A DNA stretch of 64,000 nt from Turnera subulata (GCA_028386065.3 JAKUCV010002034.1:1-64000); one strand, 5' to 3'. Counted from the first letter of the stretch, positions 11,201 to 21,227 are shown. Notes: generated by a model from the letters alone, not told the origin. Made by a program: numbers and translations.

Positions 11201-12323
11201 TTCCCCTCTGGAATCCCAAGCTATCTTGTCCATACCACTAAGTCAAAGCATGGTCTCAGATTTCTTTACTTGGCCCCACACTCCTAGCGGTAATTTTACA
11301 GTCAGAAGTGGATATCATTGGACAATGGCCCAACGACATCAACCACATGCTACAGCTCCTATTTGGAACTTCATTTGGTCACTTGGTATCCCCCCTCGGA
11401 TTCGCCATTTCTGTTGGCAATTTCTTCAGGGTACCCTCCCCACTCGACTCCTTCTCCAATCCAGGCATATAGATGTCCTATCTGATTGCCCCTTATGCCT
11501 TCAACAACCAGAATCCATTCTACACCTCTTCAGGGACTGTTCGGTTACCCAAGAAGTCTGGAATCAGTGTCACCTCTCACTCCCTTTGTCATCCGCAGCT
11601 TCCAGTTTCGATTGGTTTACCGAACTCACTGATCAATTTTGGCCCATGGACATAGAGATGATCATCACTGTTCTCTGGGCTATTTGGCAAGCGAGGAACA
11701 ATGAAGTGTTCAACACCACGCCTTTCGCCCCAGCCTCTATATTGCAACGAGCGAGCTATTTATTGCAAGACTACCAGCAGGAGAATTCTGACCATTTATT
11801 GTCACGTTCACCATCAAGCGCTCAACGCAATTGCAGTGTCAAATGGCAGCCACCACCACGTGAGCAATTGAAAGTCAATACAGATGCTGCATGGTCTCTC
11901 AATTGCATTGGCTTGGGAATGGTTGTTCGTAACTCTACAGGCCAGGTTGCTTTCTGCTGCACTTCTCATGTTTATGGACAATTTTCTGTCCTAGAAGCAG
12001 AACTACAAGCTGGACTCTTTGCACTGAAAATTCTGCAGCAACAGTCTGTCTCTTCTTTTGTTTGGGAAACCGATTGCCAGAACCTAGCATCTAGTCTACA
12101 ATCTCATGATTTCCCTAATAATAGGGCTAGATGTTTTTGCCTGGACTTTCTTTCAAATGTTGCTTCCTTTGATGATTGGTCTGTGTGTTATTCCCCTAGA
12201 TCCTCAAACCAGCTAGCACATGGTCTAGCTCAGTACGGTCTGTGTGAGGGATTTAGCTTTTGGAACCAGGAAGTTCCGCCGTTTGTAAGACATCTGTTTC
12301 TGCATGACTTACATGCTATTTGA
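8220..12323 (+). CDS. LINE ORF2: endonuclease, reverse transcriptase, RNase H
   Basis: A 1367-residue protein without internal stops. In order: an APE-type endonuclease (LLAWNCRGLGN at the start, WLAMGDFNEI, and SDHSPLLL closing the domain), which nicks the target; a non-LTR reverse transcriptase (KAPGPNGLPA, DFRPISLCNV, LDMSKAYDRVEW, GLRQGDPLSPYLF and the catalytic FADD); a zf-RVT cysteine/histidine region (RHFCWQFLQG, CPLC, HLFRDC); and a plant-type RNase H (VNTDAAW, EAELQAGLFAL, ETDCQNL) at the C-terminus. The ATG at 8220 is chosen because it overlaps the ORF1 stop and gives the usual LINE beginning; the frame is open slightly upstream. All catalytic motifs that can be judged by eye are present, so it may still encode active enzyme. 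Confidence 0.95.
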   Translation: MRLLAWNCRGLGNSSAVRSLLELLQFERPSLVFLSETKLKMFELRRLNTRLGYSNLLGVDCEGLGSNRSGGLALLWSDSMDVSLSTMSLHHFDVLITDSSMASKWRFTGFYGWPEEARKTLSWDLLRNLSSSHYLPWLAMGDFNEILYTSEKDGGRLRDYQAMNRFRDVLSDCNLIDLGYVGEPFTWWNGQSDAGAIRERLDRGVATANWSDLFPHARVIHLVRHGSDHSPLLLRTDSALHSSVAQGRPFRFESMWLRDASFQDEVTTAWDLSHHVPNAEALKSRLEFCAERFVTWQKENFGSVNQQKSILKDQLLALQKRHQSLEVVNHIHELQSQLDEILKREEAMWSQRARAIWLKEGDKNTGFFHGKASQCKKRNFLKGLFNNAGEWCTTPSEMGSILNQYFFDLFSSDGERNLLPVLSCVSSKVSTIQNEQLLKPFTRKEMYKALDQMHPLKAPGPNGLPAIFFQHHWDILGTDISFFLLSCLNGHSSLSSFNSTFIVLIPKIRSPVSPKDFRPISLCNVVYKIISKVLANRLKPILPSIISPSQSAFVSGRMITDNALLAFEIFHYMRKKREGKKGVLALKLDMSKAYDRVEWDFLENIMLQLGFDTRWVTMIMKCVTSISYSILVNGRPTSCITPTRGLRQGDPLSPYLFLLCAEGFSALLQEAEWRDMIHGARICRGADPVSHLFFADDSVIFVRANDREIDAIVSILRSYEQASGQRINFDKSEFITSRNMDENAVIHIQRRIGLKAVDRFQKYLGLPTILGRSKKAIFSTVCDRVYKKMSGWKETILSKAGKEVLIKSVVQSIPTYFMSCFQLPSSICEELDRATRKFWWSHSSDKRGIHWVSWDKVCRTKKVGGLGFRQIAAFNQAMLAKQAWRLIHEPDSLVARTFKARYHPRHHFMHASSEYNSSYVWKSIMHGRELLSAGGGWIIGDGQTARIIGDKWLPGNPFTPISSANPSISTATKIQVLLDSEARAWHRDQIMSNFSPLESQAILSIPLSQSMVSDFFTWPHTPSGNFTVRSGYHWTMAQRHQPHATAPIWNFIWSLGIPPRIRHFCWQFLQGTLPTRLLLQSRHIDVLSDCPLCLQQPESILHLFRDCSVTQEVWNQCHLSLPLSSAASSFDWFTELTDQFWPMDIEMIITVLWAIWQARNNEVFNTTPFAPASILQRASYLLQDYQQENSDHLLSRSPSSAQRNCSVKWQPPPREQLKVNTDAAWSLNCIGLGMVVRNSTGQVAFCCTSHVYGQFSVLEAELQAGLFALKILQQQSVSSFVWETDCQNLASSLQSHDFPNNRARCFCLDFLSNVASFDDWSVCYSPRSSNQLAHGLAQYGLCEGFSFWNQEVPPFVRHLFLHDLHAI

Positions 12324-12810
12324 ATGAAATTTGTTGGATTCTAAAAAAAAAAAACAACACATATTATTATCTGTAATTAAATGTGGGAAGATGCACGCAC
12401 GGTAAAGGATTAATGTTTATCTAATTCTATAATTATAAAATTACTAAAATACCCCTAGTAAGGAAAAAATAATAAAAGTTCAGGGGAGGCCGTGGCCGCC
12501 CGGCCCAACGCCATTGATCTAATGTGTACTAAAAAGGCTTTTTTTTTAAGCTACCCAGCCATGTCGGTTGGGTTTTTTCCAGAAATCTGGATGGCACTTG
12601 AAGAACTGCACTTTGGAATTGCTACACAACCATGGAGGTTGAGGTTCATCCCTTCAACACAGGGTGAAGGGTCGTGCCAAACTTGTAAGTTCCAGCACTT
12701 CATGTCCCGCTTGGTTACAAAGTCAGCGCTACTTGACTTGACGGTTGTGACATATAAGTTCAGTGCTTATATATACGTTGATAGTGTAATTATTTTACAA
12801 TGTGGGATTA

Positions 12811-12919
12811 ACTCTCTCTTTGGCATCAATTTCAAATGAAAAATGAATTCAATTTCTAAGAAATATCCTTAGAAATTGAATTCATTTTTCATTTAGAATT
12901 GATACCAAACAGACCTTAA
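12811..12919. mobile_element. Foldback MITE (Tourist-like candidate)
   Basis: A 27-bp perfect inverted repeat (12834-12860 with 12868-12894, 7-nt loop) extends outward with mismatches to about 12821/12907. The right end read inward is GGTCTGTTTGGTATCAATTC, similar to Tourist/Harbinger MITE ends, and TTAA or TAA flanks both sides (12808-12811 and 12916-12919), the target used by that superfamily. The total length of about 105 bp is short. Family assignment is tentative. Confidence 0.55.
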
Positions 12920-13259
12920 GTGTAAATGAGTTTGTCTAGCTACTCGCAATTTATTCGAGATCGGATCGATGATAATTCAAACTCGACTACAGTTTGTCAA
13001 TCTTTATTGTCAAACAACCAAACTTAGCGGTACATGATTCGTTAGGCTCGCAAGCCTACCCAAGCTCTTAATGGAGTCTAAACGAGTATAAACTCATGTA
13101 CAAGTTGGATCAAGTCGAGCTTAATCGAGTTGGTTCAAGTTAAACATATGAAACTTTAACAGGCTTAATCAGGCCTAGCTCGAGCTTGAGTCTTAAAATT
13201 AAAGCTGGATCGAGCTCGAGCATTTATATAACATGGAAAGATCCTCAATTTATGGTGTG

Positions 13260-13555
13260 ATAAATGCGTCCCAGTGGAAAACCTTCAGCTTGCCACCTCT
13301 TGAACTCGGGTTCGAGTCCCGCGCTTTCAGTCAAGCCCCATAGTGTGATGTGGTCGAATATGGCCTTCCATATGGTGGGGTGGTGACCGTTGAGCCCGGT
13401 GACTCCCCAACACTATGACGAGTGGCAGGCGAGGGTGTCTGCTGGTGCCCCGGTAGGCGGTCTCTCCTATGAGGAGGGTCTAATGCCAGGATATAACCGG
13501 TATTGACCGGGATCTGGACCGACGGGGCGATGATGACACCACTAATGCCTTTTTT
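13260..13555 (+). repeat. SINE-like repeat with Pol III B box
   Basis: GGTTCGAGTCC at 13309-13319 is a perfect tRNA B box, preceded by CTTGCCACCTCTTGAACTC. The block ends in a T run (13549-13556). This suits a tRNA-derived SINE, but no A box or target duplication could be fixed, so limits are approximate. Confidence 0.4.
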
Positions 13556-13914
13556 TTCCTGGCAATAAAAAAAATAAATGTGCGATCAATTTTAGCACAA
13601 TTTTTTTTCCCTTCATTATAATTTTTTTAAAAATTTTTGTAACCTTTTTATTTCTTTATTGACATGTTTCTCCATAATAGAAGGAGAGTTTAGTACATAC
13701 ACAAATTAATCTCTTTCTCCAAGACTGAAGGAGATTTTAACTAGCACATAACACAGCCTGCTACATTTCCTTCTTGTAATAATATGCACGGTGCATTTCA
13801 TTTCACTCCGTTTATTTTTGTCAGTAGAAAAATAATAAAGTTTCTAATAGACACACCAATCTTGAACAATTATTGCTTTTGATTTTGGAGGAAACTAATC
13901 ACTTTTTCTTAGAA

Positions 13915-15570
13915 CTAAACCATTTCACTTTCTCCATTGACAGCAGAATGGCTGTGACCATTTGCAGTGTGACCATTTGCAGCTGCATTTCCACCAAGCT
14001 CTTGATCTTCACCAGAGAGCTCCTCAAGTGATTTTCCTTTAGTTTCAGGAACCAAGAAAGTGAAGACAAAGCCTAGCAAATTCACCACGGAAAGTCCGAT
14101 AATCGCCTTCTTGATGTCACTTGATGCTCCATTCTGAGTGTACTTCTGCACAACAAATGCACCTATTACAGCTCCAGCTTTTCCTGCTGCTGCTGAGATA
14201 CCGTGACAGGTTGACCGGAACCTTGCCGGGAAGAGCTCTGCCGGCACCACGAAGGTTGTGCTGTTTGGTCCAAAGTTTGCAAAGAATAAAGTCAGGGCAA
14301 AGAGGACAGTAAACATTACAGGGTGGCCATCACAGAAGTCCTTGTTTGAATGCCTTTCTTTGGGACACTTCTCTCCCCTGAGATTTCCATACTGAAATCC
14401 TAGAATTGCCATGCAGATGGTCATCATCAGGAACCCACCAAGCTGGATTAAGAACCTTCCAATCTTATCAATCAGGAATACAGTAAACCAGTATCCAGGA
14501 ACAGTTGCAACCAGTGCTATCAAGGACATTGCTTTAGAGAGGTGGAACATCTCCTCCAATGCATTCATTGTGGAGGCCTTGTTCATCAGTCCACTAGCTG
14601 GGTAGACATCATTCTGTGTTAGCTGAAGACTGTAGAAGGCTATGTCCAATAAGAACCAGGTACTAGCTGTCCCAAGAAGCTGAAGCCCATGTCTGTGGAA
14701 AAATTCTGAAGACCCGAATCCATAAGAAGAGGTTGTAGGATGGACAGGAAGCTTGTTGCTTTCTTCTCTTGTGGCAAACTCCTGATCAAGGACCTTAGCC
14801 ATGTCAGTGGCAGCTTTCTTGTGGTTTCCTTCAACCAAGGCGGTGTACCTTGCAGTCTCTGGCATTTTCATCCTCCAATAGAAAGTTAAAGCTGCCGGAA
14901 CCGCCCCAAACATGAGAACAATCCTCCACACCATATCTCCTTCAGGTTGGGTTGACAGAACCTTGCTTACAGAATATGGAGGAGCTGGGTAAGCACTCAT
15001 GAATATCCTGGAGATGAGTGTAGCTACAACTGCTCCAAATAGTATTCCTGTTCCTTGCATTGCAAATACAGCCGCAATGAAAGCACCTCTGGTTTTCTGG
15101 TTGGAATATTCAGACATGATCACAGCTGACAGTGGATAGTCCCCTCCAATGCCAAATCCAAGCCAAAACCGGAAGAAGCAGAGAGTACCAATCACACTCT
15201 TAGTAGTGGAGCCAAAGGAAAGGCCAGAAGCTATGGCACAACCAACCATAGTGACCAATGTGATCCCATAAACTTTCTTCCTCCCAAGCTTGTCACCAAG
15301 CCATCCAAAGAAAAGCTGTCCTGCTAAAGTTCCAAATAAGGCCACACCAGTTATGGCATTCTTGATGTCTACCGGAAGCTTCCCGGGACTGTCGGAGTGG
15401 GGATCAAAGTAGTACAGTCTGCCAATAAGCTTGGTTACAGCAGTGATGCAGAATAAATCATAAGCATCAGTGAAGAATCCCATCCCAGCTATGACAATTG
15501 CCTTGAAATGGTATAGCTGAGTCTTGGCATTGTCAAGAGCCGAGAAGACGGCCCTGGTATCATCTGCCAT
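13915..15570 (-). CDS. PHT1: High-affinity inorganic phosphate transporter, PHT1 family, copy 3
   Basis: A 551-residue, apparently intact PHT1 transporter, roughly four-fifths identical by eye to copy 2 and on the same strand. It has FTDAYD (33-38), GDKLGRKK (about 92-99), GGDYPLSA (about 142-149), the central hydrophilic loop and [10 protein letters not shown] near the end, followed by a hydrophilic tail with a small repeat (TANGH). The frame is open to 15630, but the ATG at 15568-15570 ([16 protein letters not shown]) matches the other copies. Expected role: proton/phosphate symport at the plasma membrane. Differences from copy 2 cluster in the central loop and the tail, as usual for PHT1 duplicates. 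A P1BS site lies upstream. Confidence 0.95.
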   Translation of the reverse strand: MADDTRAVFSALDNAKTQLYHFKAIVIAGMGFFTDAYDLFCITAVTKLIGRLYYFDPHSDSPGKLPVDIKNAITGVALFGTLAGQLFFGWLGDKLGRKKVYGITLVTMVGCAIASGLSFGSTTKSVIGTLCFFRFWLGFGIGGDYPLSAVIMSEYSNQKTRGAFIAAVFAMQGTGILFGAVVATLISRIFMSAYPAPPYSVSKVLSTQPEGDMVWRIVLMFGAVPAALTFYWRMKMPETARYTALVEGNHKKAATDMAKVLDQEFATREESNKLPVHPTTSSYGFGSSEFFHRHGLQLLGTASTWFLLDIAFYSLQLTQNDVYPASGLMNKASTMNALEEMFHLSKAMSLIALVATVPGYWFTVFLIDKIGRFLIQLGGFLMMTICMAILGFQYGNLRGEKCPKERHSNKDFCDGHPVMFTVLFALTLFFANFGPNSTTFVVPAELFPARFRSTCHGISAAAGKAGAVIGAFVVQKYTQNGASSDIKKAIIGLSVVNLLGFVFTFLVPETKGKSLEELSGEDQELGGNAAANGHTANGHSHSAVNGESEMV

Positions 15571-16112
15571 GCTTGGAGTACTGAAGTTTTTTTTCTGATG
15601 AAATGATCTAAGGAAAGTTATGGAGGCCAATGCAAGGTGATGAACACTTAATATAAAGGAAGAACTTGAGCATTTTTTCCTTTTCTCCCTCTCTCTTGTC
15701 TTGTTTGAGAATTTGGCATGGTTGGTATTCCAAACAAGAAATTCCCATTGAATCTATCGACTACTACTCGTTGTTACCAAGAACAAACAAATGTCAAAGA
15801 AAGGGCTGGAAAAAATAATACAACTGTGTTTTAGCTGATAATCTGTAATCTACTTCAAGGACAAACCTGCTTTTTTTGTCTAATTTTTCTTGATATGCCT
15901 TAAGTCCGTGTTGCCTTTTGGCTGCATTGGGTACTTATTTTGTCACTGTTTACTTCCTGTAGCTCACCTCTCCTGTGATCAGCTGGATGCAGCGGGAATT
16001 ACTAATTTAAGGCATGTTGTTTAAGAGTAAGAAGCTGATGGATATGTACAATTAAGGCATCGTCCTGTTCCTGTTTCTAGTTTCTGTCTTAATTTCTTGC
16101 AAGTTTGGTCAT

Positions 16113-16133
16113 GGATATTCTTATAGCATATCT
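16113..16133 (-). promoter_or_regulatory. P1BS-like pair upstream of PHT1 copy 3
   Basis: GGATATTC at 16113-16120 is a perfect P1BS (GNATATNC), 543 bp upstream of the ATG. A one-mismatch partner GCATATCT follows at 16126-16133, again 13 bp start to start as in copy 1. The intervening and flanking bases align with 585-612. Confidence 0.6.
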
Positions 16134-16978
16134 TGAATAGCACAAGAATCACCCAAGAATGGAGAACCCAAAGAGTGCTTAGAAGATGAGTTTCTTTCTT
16201 ACTTTGCCTTATTGTTTTCTTGGCACCAGGGTCAATCTGCACATGCGATTTGCTGAATCTGTAGCTGTAGTAAAGAAAGAAATTGCAAGAAAATCAACAT
16301 ACGAGGAGTGAACAGGACGTGGAATTTTATTGCTAGCAATAAAATCTGTTTGTTTGGATTAATCCGGGCTCGACTCGGATTTGTTAGGATTAATCCAGGT
16401 TCGACCCGAGTTGCACAGCCGGTTATGGTGGGTGAGGGAGTGTCACACTTACAGACCTGCCAAATTCACGTTTTTTTTTTCTTATTCTTCCAGGTCAATC
16501 GATTTTTTTTTTCAGGTTGCTTACTTCCAATAGAAGGTGAAAACCCCAGACAGGGTCCGGTTTATGGTCCAACTAGTCGAACTGACCAAGTTGGTCCGAT
16601 TTTGATAACTATGAGTGATTGTATATGATGATTTGATTGGGTTTTGAATCCCACAAACCATCTAAAGATGCAGTAAAGCCCTGTGGGTACTCATACGGAT
16701 CAAAAAGAAAAAAAAAAGATGAGCAAGAAAAAAAAAATCTAATCAAGGTTTGCCGATGGATGATCTTTCCATTACAACTAGCTTTTGATTCTCAAAATTT
16801 GGCCTTGCCATTGCGACAAAGTGAGTTTTGATCATTGGCGTAGAAACACAAGCTTTCATGTATTCGCGATTTATTGCTTGACAAAAATATGGGTTTCTTT
16901 GTCAGCAAGGTTTGAAAATAACATTTTTTTTAGTAAAATAAAGTTTAAATTGAGGAAAGATTGTCCTTAGAGTAATAA

Positions 16979-17096
16979 TATGATTTGTGATCGCGTTGGC
17001 ACCTCCCACGGTTTGTGGGGTTAGTGGTCGTGGATTCGATCCCGACCATGTTGATTAGTTTAACATTTAGATTAGGATCTTTATGTAACAAAAAAA
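16979..17096 (+). mobile_element. Short tRNA-derived SINE with 10-bp target duplication
   Basis: The 118-bp insert is flanked by AGAGTAATAA at 16969-16978 and 17097-17106. It starts with an A-box-like GATCGCGTTGGCA, has a B-box-like GGATTCGATCC at about 17032-17042 and ends in an A run. The paralogous spacer near 31660 reads straight through GAGAGTAATAAGTAT without it, giving the empty site. Confidence 0.8.
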
Positions 17097-17236
17097 AGAG
17101 TAATAAGTATGCGGCGCCTACATCCCCACTTTGGGACGAAGTCCCAACGCGCTCGTCCCTGTCCCGCGTTCCAAACGCACCCTGGCTATGTAATTTGATC
17201 TTTGCACTCCTTATTGCAATGTCGCTCTCATGGGGT

Positions 17237-17454
17237 CAGGCGGTGGCCCCTTGAGTTTTTTCATAGAGGGTCCCTGAATTTTTTTTATAGTCGTGATATA
17301 CTCTAACTCTTTAAATTTTTAATTTTTAATATAAATCCTATCTTAATATATATTTGGACCTTTCTAAATTTAATTTTTTTCATATAAAATTTTATTATTA
17401 TTCTCAAAATATTATATTCACCCCTTCTAAAAATTATATCTAATTTCGCCACTG
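17237..17454. mobile_element. hAT-type MITE, left flank degraded
   Basis: This is the paralogue of the MITE at 31914-32138: starts CAGGCGGTGGCCCC and ends CGCCACTG followed by CTCTCAAC. The left CTCTCAAC is lost in this copy through a deletion of about 47 bp that removed the flank, so it was inserted before the spacers were duplicated. Confidence 0.65.
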
Positions 17455-18020
17455 CTCTCAACTACCTCATCAACCTTTTTTCATTCTTGCGTCATGGTCA
17501 ATGTCCTCCTCATTCCTCATTGGGTCTTTGCACCCCTTGTTCCTCTATGTAATTTGATCATTCAAGATTTTTTGTATTTTGCCTACTTAATATTAATGAA
17601 TGAAAAGAAACTCCTTCTAGTTTGGACAAGGAAGAAAACCATGCAAAATCAAATATCTCCGTTAGCTAGCCATTCAATTTCCTAACACTGAGATTACATA
17701 TTCACTTTGTATGTAGTATAATCTAATTTTCTAGCACTTCTACGTTTTGTATACGTTTTGGATTTTTGTCCAACTATTTTCTATAACCAATTATTTCCTA
17801 ATTTATTTGATTGATTTAATCTTATAAGAAAAATACATATGTGACCTATAAATTAGTTCACATCCTGTGTTGAAATGAATATTTCCCCTAACAATGTGAT
17901 TACATTTTCACTTGGTGGTTTTTTAGTAAAACTGTCTCTCTCAACTTGTTTCTAATTCCTAAGTCAAAGCCAAGTAAACAAAGAATTATGACAAATATGA
18001 CTATGTTTACGAGTATGCAT

Positions 18021-21000
18021 TTTGTGGAAAACTTCTTCCTGGGTGGACAACTCAGTCGTAGGCAGCTACAGAACTTTATAACAACAATGAACTCAAAGAC
18101 GTTGCCATACTTTATAGATTGTCATACTTTATAACAATGTATGCGGGGTGCTTGATGATGCTGAGGAGAAGCAGATTACTTCTTCTCGTGTGAAGAATTG
18201 GTTGGATGAGCTCAAAGACGTTGCCTTTGAAGCTGAAGATTTCCTGGATGAGTTCCAAGGAGTCCCCGATACCTGCTTGGATGAGGGAACGGGAAATGTA
18301 CTCAAAGCAAGATTCGAAGAGATTCATGATAGACTAGAGTTCTTGTTACGGCAGAAGGATGCGCTTGGTCTAGTGGAGCGAGCTAGAGTGCGCCCATCAT
18401 CATCATCAACATCATCCCAGAGGAGACGGCCAACTACTTCTCTAGTGGATGACTCTGGAATTTATGGCAGGAGCGGCGACATGGAAGCCATAATGAGATT
18501 GGTGCTATTAGAAGATGCGAACGCCAGACAACTTGAGGTGGTGCCCATCATAGGTATGGGCGGGCTTGGCAAAACCACACTTGCACAGCAAGTTTACAAT
18601 GACAGTAGGGTGGAGCAGCAGTTTGGCAAATTTAGAGCTTGGGTTTGTGTTTCAGAAGAGTTTGATGTACTCAAACTCACCAGGAACATTCTCAAGGAAA
18701 TCGGTTTGTCTGACTGTGATTCCTTAACCCCCAATCAACTCCAGGTTAAGTTAAAGGAGGGAGTAAGAGGGAAAAAAGTTTTGCTCATTTTGGATGATGT
18801 TTGGAGCGAAAAGTATGAAGATTGGGATTTTTTACTAGCGCCAATGAACTCTGTTGCACAAGGTGGTAAGGTGGTTGTTACCACTCGGAACCAAAGTGTA
18901 GCATCAGTGATGTCTACCGTTCCAAGTCACCATTTAGAAGAATTGAATGAAGATGATTGTTGGTCTTTGTTTGCAAGGCATGCCTTTGATGATTGCAGTC
19001 CCAGCTCATATCCAAACTTGGTAGAGATTGGAAGAAGAATATCCAAAAAGTGTAAAGGCCTACCATTGGCTGCAAAAAGCATGGGAGGTTTACTCCGTTG
19101 CAAAAGGGAAGCTAAAGAGTGGGAGAAGATATTGAGGAGCAATATATGGGATTTGCCCAGTGACAACATTATTCCAGCTTTGAGATTGAGTTACCATTAT
19201 CTTCCGCCACACCTCAAGCAATGTTTTTCTTACTGTGCTACATTCCCGAAGGACTTCAAATTTATAAAGGAAGACTTGGTCCTTCTATGGATGGCAGAAG
19301 GGTTTATAATCCAACGTAATCAAGATAGTAGCATGGAAGAGATTGGTGAGGAGTACGTGGAGGATCTTGCATCAAGGTCCTTCTTTCAAAAATTTGGAGG
19401 AACTGACGATCCCGATTGCTTTGTAATGCATGATCTCATCCATGACTTGGCAAGATTTATATCAGGAGAGTTTTGCTTCAATGGCGAAGATGTCAATTTA
19501 GGTGGACTTACAGAAAGGACTCGCCATTTATATCTTACAAGAAATGGAGGTGCAACTTTTGCAGATGTGAAAGTTTCACAGGTCTTGCGTTCCTTGATAT
19601 CTTCGGAGGAAGTTGCAGATGAAGATGCGATGAGGGATCTTGAAAGCAATATTTCAAGTCTCCGGCGGTTGAGAGTGCTGGATCTAACAGGTTCTTTTGG
19701 TGGCATACCAAATTTGTTTACAAGTTCCAAATATTTGAGGCTAATGGGACTTAGAGGCTACTACTCTTTGGAAAGGTTGCCAAAAAATGTGACGGCTCTT
19801 TGCAAGTTGCAAACATTGGTGGTGGAAGATTGTCAGGGACTTACTACAGTACCTGATTCAATAAGAAAACATCACTCAGTGTGTTGCCGGATTCAATAGG
19901 AAAGTTGAAGGATTTGAGGCATCTAGATCTTGAAGGTACTAAAATTGAACGACTTCCCCAATCTGTATGTGATCTGTACTATTTGCAGATTTTAATCTTA
20001 TCTAGGTGTCAAAAACTTGTGGAACTTCCAGACAAGATGATGGATTTAATCAACTTGTGTCATCTTGATATTCTGGGGACTACTCGTTTGGAATATATGC
20101 CAGTAGAGATGGGTAAATTGATCAAGCTCCAAACACTAACAACATTCGTCGTAGGGAAAGTGCGAGGGTCTAGCATTCGGGAGTTAGGAGAGCTTCGAAA
20201 TTTGCAAGGAAAATTAGAGCTGGAAAAACTTGAGAATGTTGTGGATGAACAAGATGCCCTGGGAGCTAATTTAAAAGAGAAGAAGGGACTAAAGGAATTG
20301 TTCTTTGATTGGGAGATAGGGAATGATGATAATTCGGAAGATGATAGGCTTGACAGAAGCGTACTCCAGCACTTGCAGCCTCACGTGGATGTGAGAGATA
20401 CTTGGATTGCCTATAGGGGTACAAGTTTTCCAGATTGGGTTGGAGACTCATCTTATTCCAGCATCGTAAAATTGAAACTCATGTGGTGTAGAAACTGCAC
20501 CCGTTTGCCACCACTTGGGCAGTTGCCATCTCTAGAAGAACTCTGGATACATGGGTTTGAGTCTGTAGTGTCGGTGGGGCCCGAGTTTTTGTATGGTACT
20601 CGCAGCAATTCCATCCAACCATTTAGATCCCTCAAAGAATTGGAATTTTCAGGAATGCCGAAATGGAAGGAATGGATTTGTGCTGCTGATGATGATGGCA
20701 ACAGAATAACCTTCCCTCTCCTAAAGACTCTATCTATTGAAGAATGTCGGAAACTGAGGGGGATCAATTTTCACATTTCGCTCCCATCCCTTCACTCCCT
20801 GTCTTTATCTAATTGTTCAGAATTGGAATCGGTGGGTTTTATAGAAGAAGGAGATGGGAGTTTACAAGAACTTGAGATTGAAGGTTGCGACAAGTTCATT
20901 GCTGGGCTCCTGCGTTGCGGTTTGCATAATCTCCCTTCTCTTTCAGTCTTGAGGTTACGAGATAACCAAGATATGGAATCCTTCCCCGACAAGATATTGT

Positions 21001-21227
21001 TGCCTTCCAGACTTATCGAAATCCACATCGAAAAGCTTGGGAATATAAAATCATTGGATTACGAGGGGCTTCGACACCTTACTTGTCTTCAAACATTGGC
21101 CATCAGGAATTGCCCGAAGCTTGAAAGAATACCAGAAGAAGGATTGCCCTCTTCCCTTTCCTATTTAGAAATTGTTGGCTGTCCTCTGCTGGGGAAAAGG
21201 TGTGAGAGGGAGAATGGGGAAGATTGA
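18021..21227 (+). pseudogene. CNL-1: CC-NB-ARC-LRR resistance gene, promoterless and frameshifted
   Basis: An RGA/RPP13-like-1 type intracellular immune receptor relic. The NB-ARC is well kept: P-loop GMGGLGKTTLA (about 18553), kinase-2 LLILDDVW (18781-18804; the final W marks the CC class), GLPLAAK (about 19057), YCATFPKDF, and MHDL (about 19424), then leucine-rich repeats. Compared with CNL-3 and CNL-5, the promoter, 5'-UTR intron and first 25 or so codons are missing: distal promoter sequence (TACGAGTATGCATTT) joins the coding region directly at GTGGA (18024). A short insertion carrying ACTTTATA repeats then breaks the CC frame (18090-18140). In the LRR a 34-bp deletion near 19870 shifts the frame; the rest is open at 19881-21227 to the normal end (GKRCEREN). 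No usable start codon precedes the NB domain. Confidence 0.9.

Larger units (their letters stand above)
6125..12352 (+). mobile_element. L1-type LINE retrotransposon, near full length
   Basis: Identical 50-bp direct repeats at 6075-6124 and 12353-12402 flank a body of about 6.2 kb that ends in an A-tract (12343-12354), as expected from target-primed reverse transcription. It carries ORF1 (6449-8223, frameshifted) and an uninterrupted ORF2 (8220-12323). The 5' UTR (6125-6448) includes an 18-C run at 6295-6312. The perfect target duplication and open ORF2 point to a recent insertion. It landed in the hAT element at 5187-12516. The 50-bp duplication is unusually long for a plant LINE. Confidence 0.95.
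5187..12516. mobile_element. hAT-type DNA transposon (non-autonomous), interrupted by a LINE
   Basis: An 8-bp target duplication ATCTAATG flanks it at 5179-5186 and 12517-12524, the size used by hAT elements. The left end starts CAGTGGCGGAGC and the complement of the right end starts CAATGGCGTTGG, giving a short imperfect terminal inverted repeat with the usual hAT look. Inside each end is a G/C-rich run (5213-5229 and 12483-12510). Without the LINE the element is about 1.05 kb, and no transposase reading frame is visible, so it would need a helper transposase. The insertion split a 225-bp tandem repeat whose two halves rejoin perfectly when the element is removed. Confidence 0.8.
12525..13914. 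other. Spacer downstream of PHT1 copy 3
   Basis: Contains the resumed 225-bp repeat unit (12525 to about 12650), the foldback MITE, a GAGCTCGAGC-rich tract at 12930-13230 typical of old repeats, and a SINE-like block at about 13260-13555. No gene is supported. Confidence 0.5.
15571..18020. other. Spacer between PHT1 copy 3 and CNL-1
   Basis: Holds the copy 3 promoter, then from about 16300 a repeated spacer type that recurs at 30.9-34.7 kb, 45.5-46.3 kb and in part at 50.6-54.5 kb. Insertions in this copy are the SINE at 16979-17096 and a hAT-MITE at 17237-17454. No gene is supported. Confidence 0.6.

Noticed and set aside
13309..13319. B box as part of a real tRNA gene
   Set aside because: No cloverleaf, acceptor pairing or anticodon arm can be formed around it; a SINE-like repeat is the better reading. 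The same applies to 17032 and 31255.
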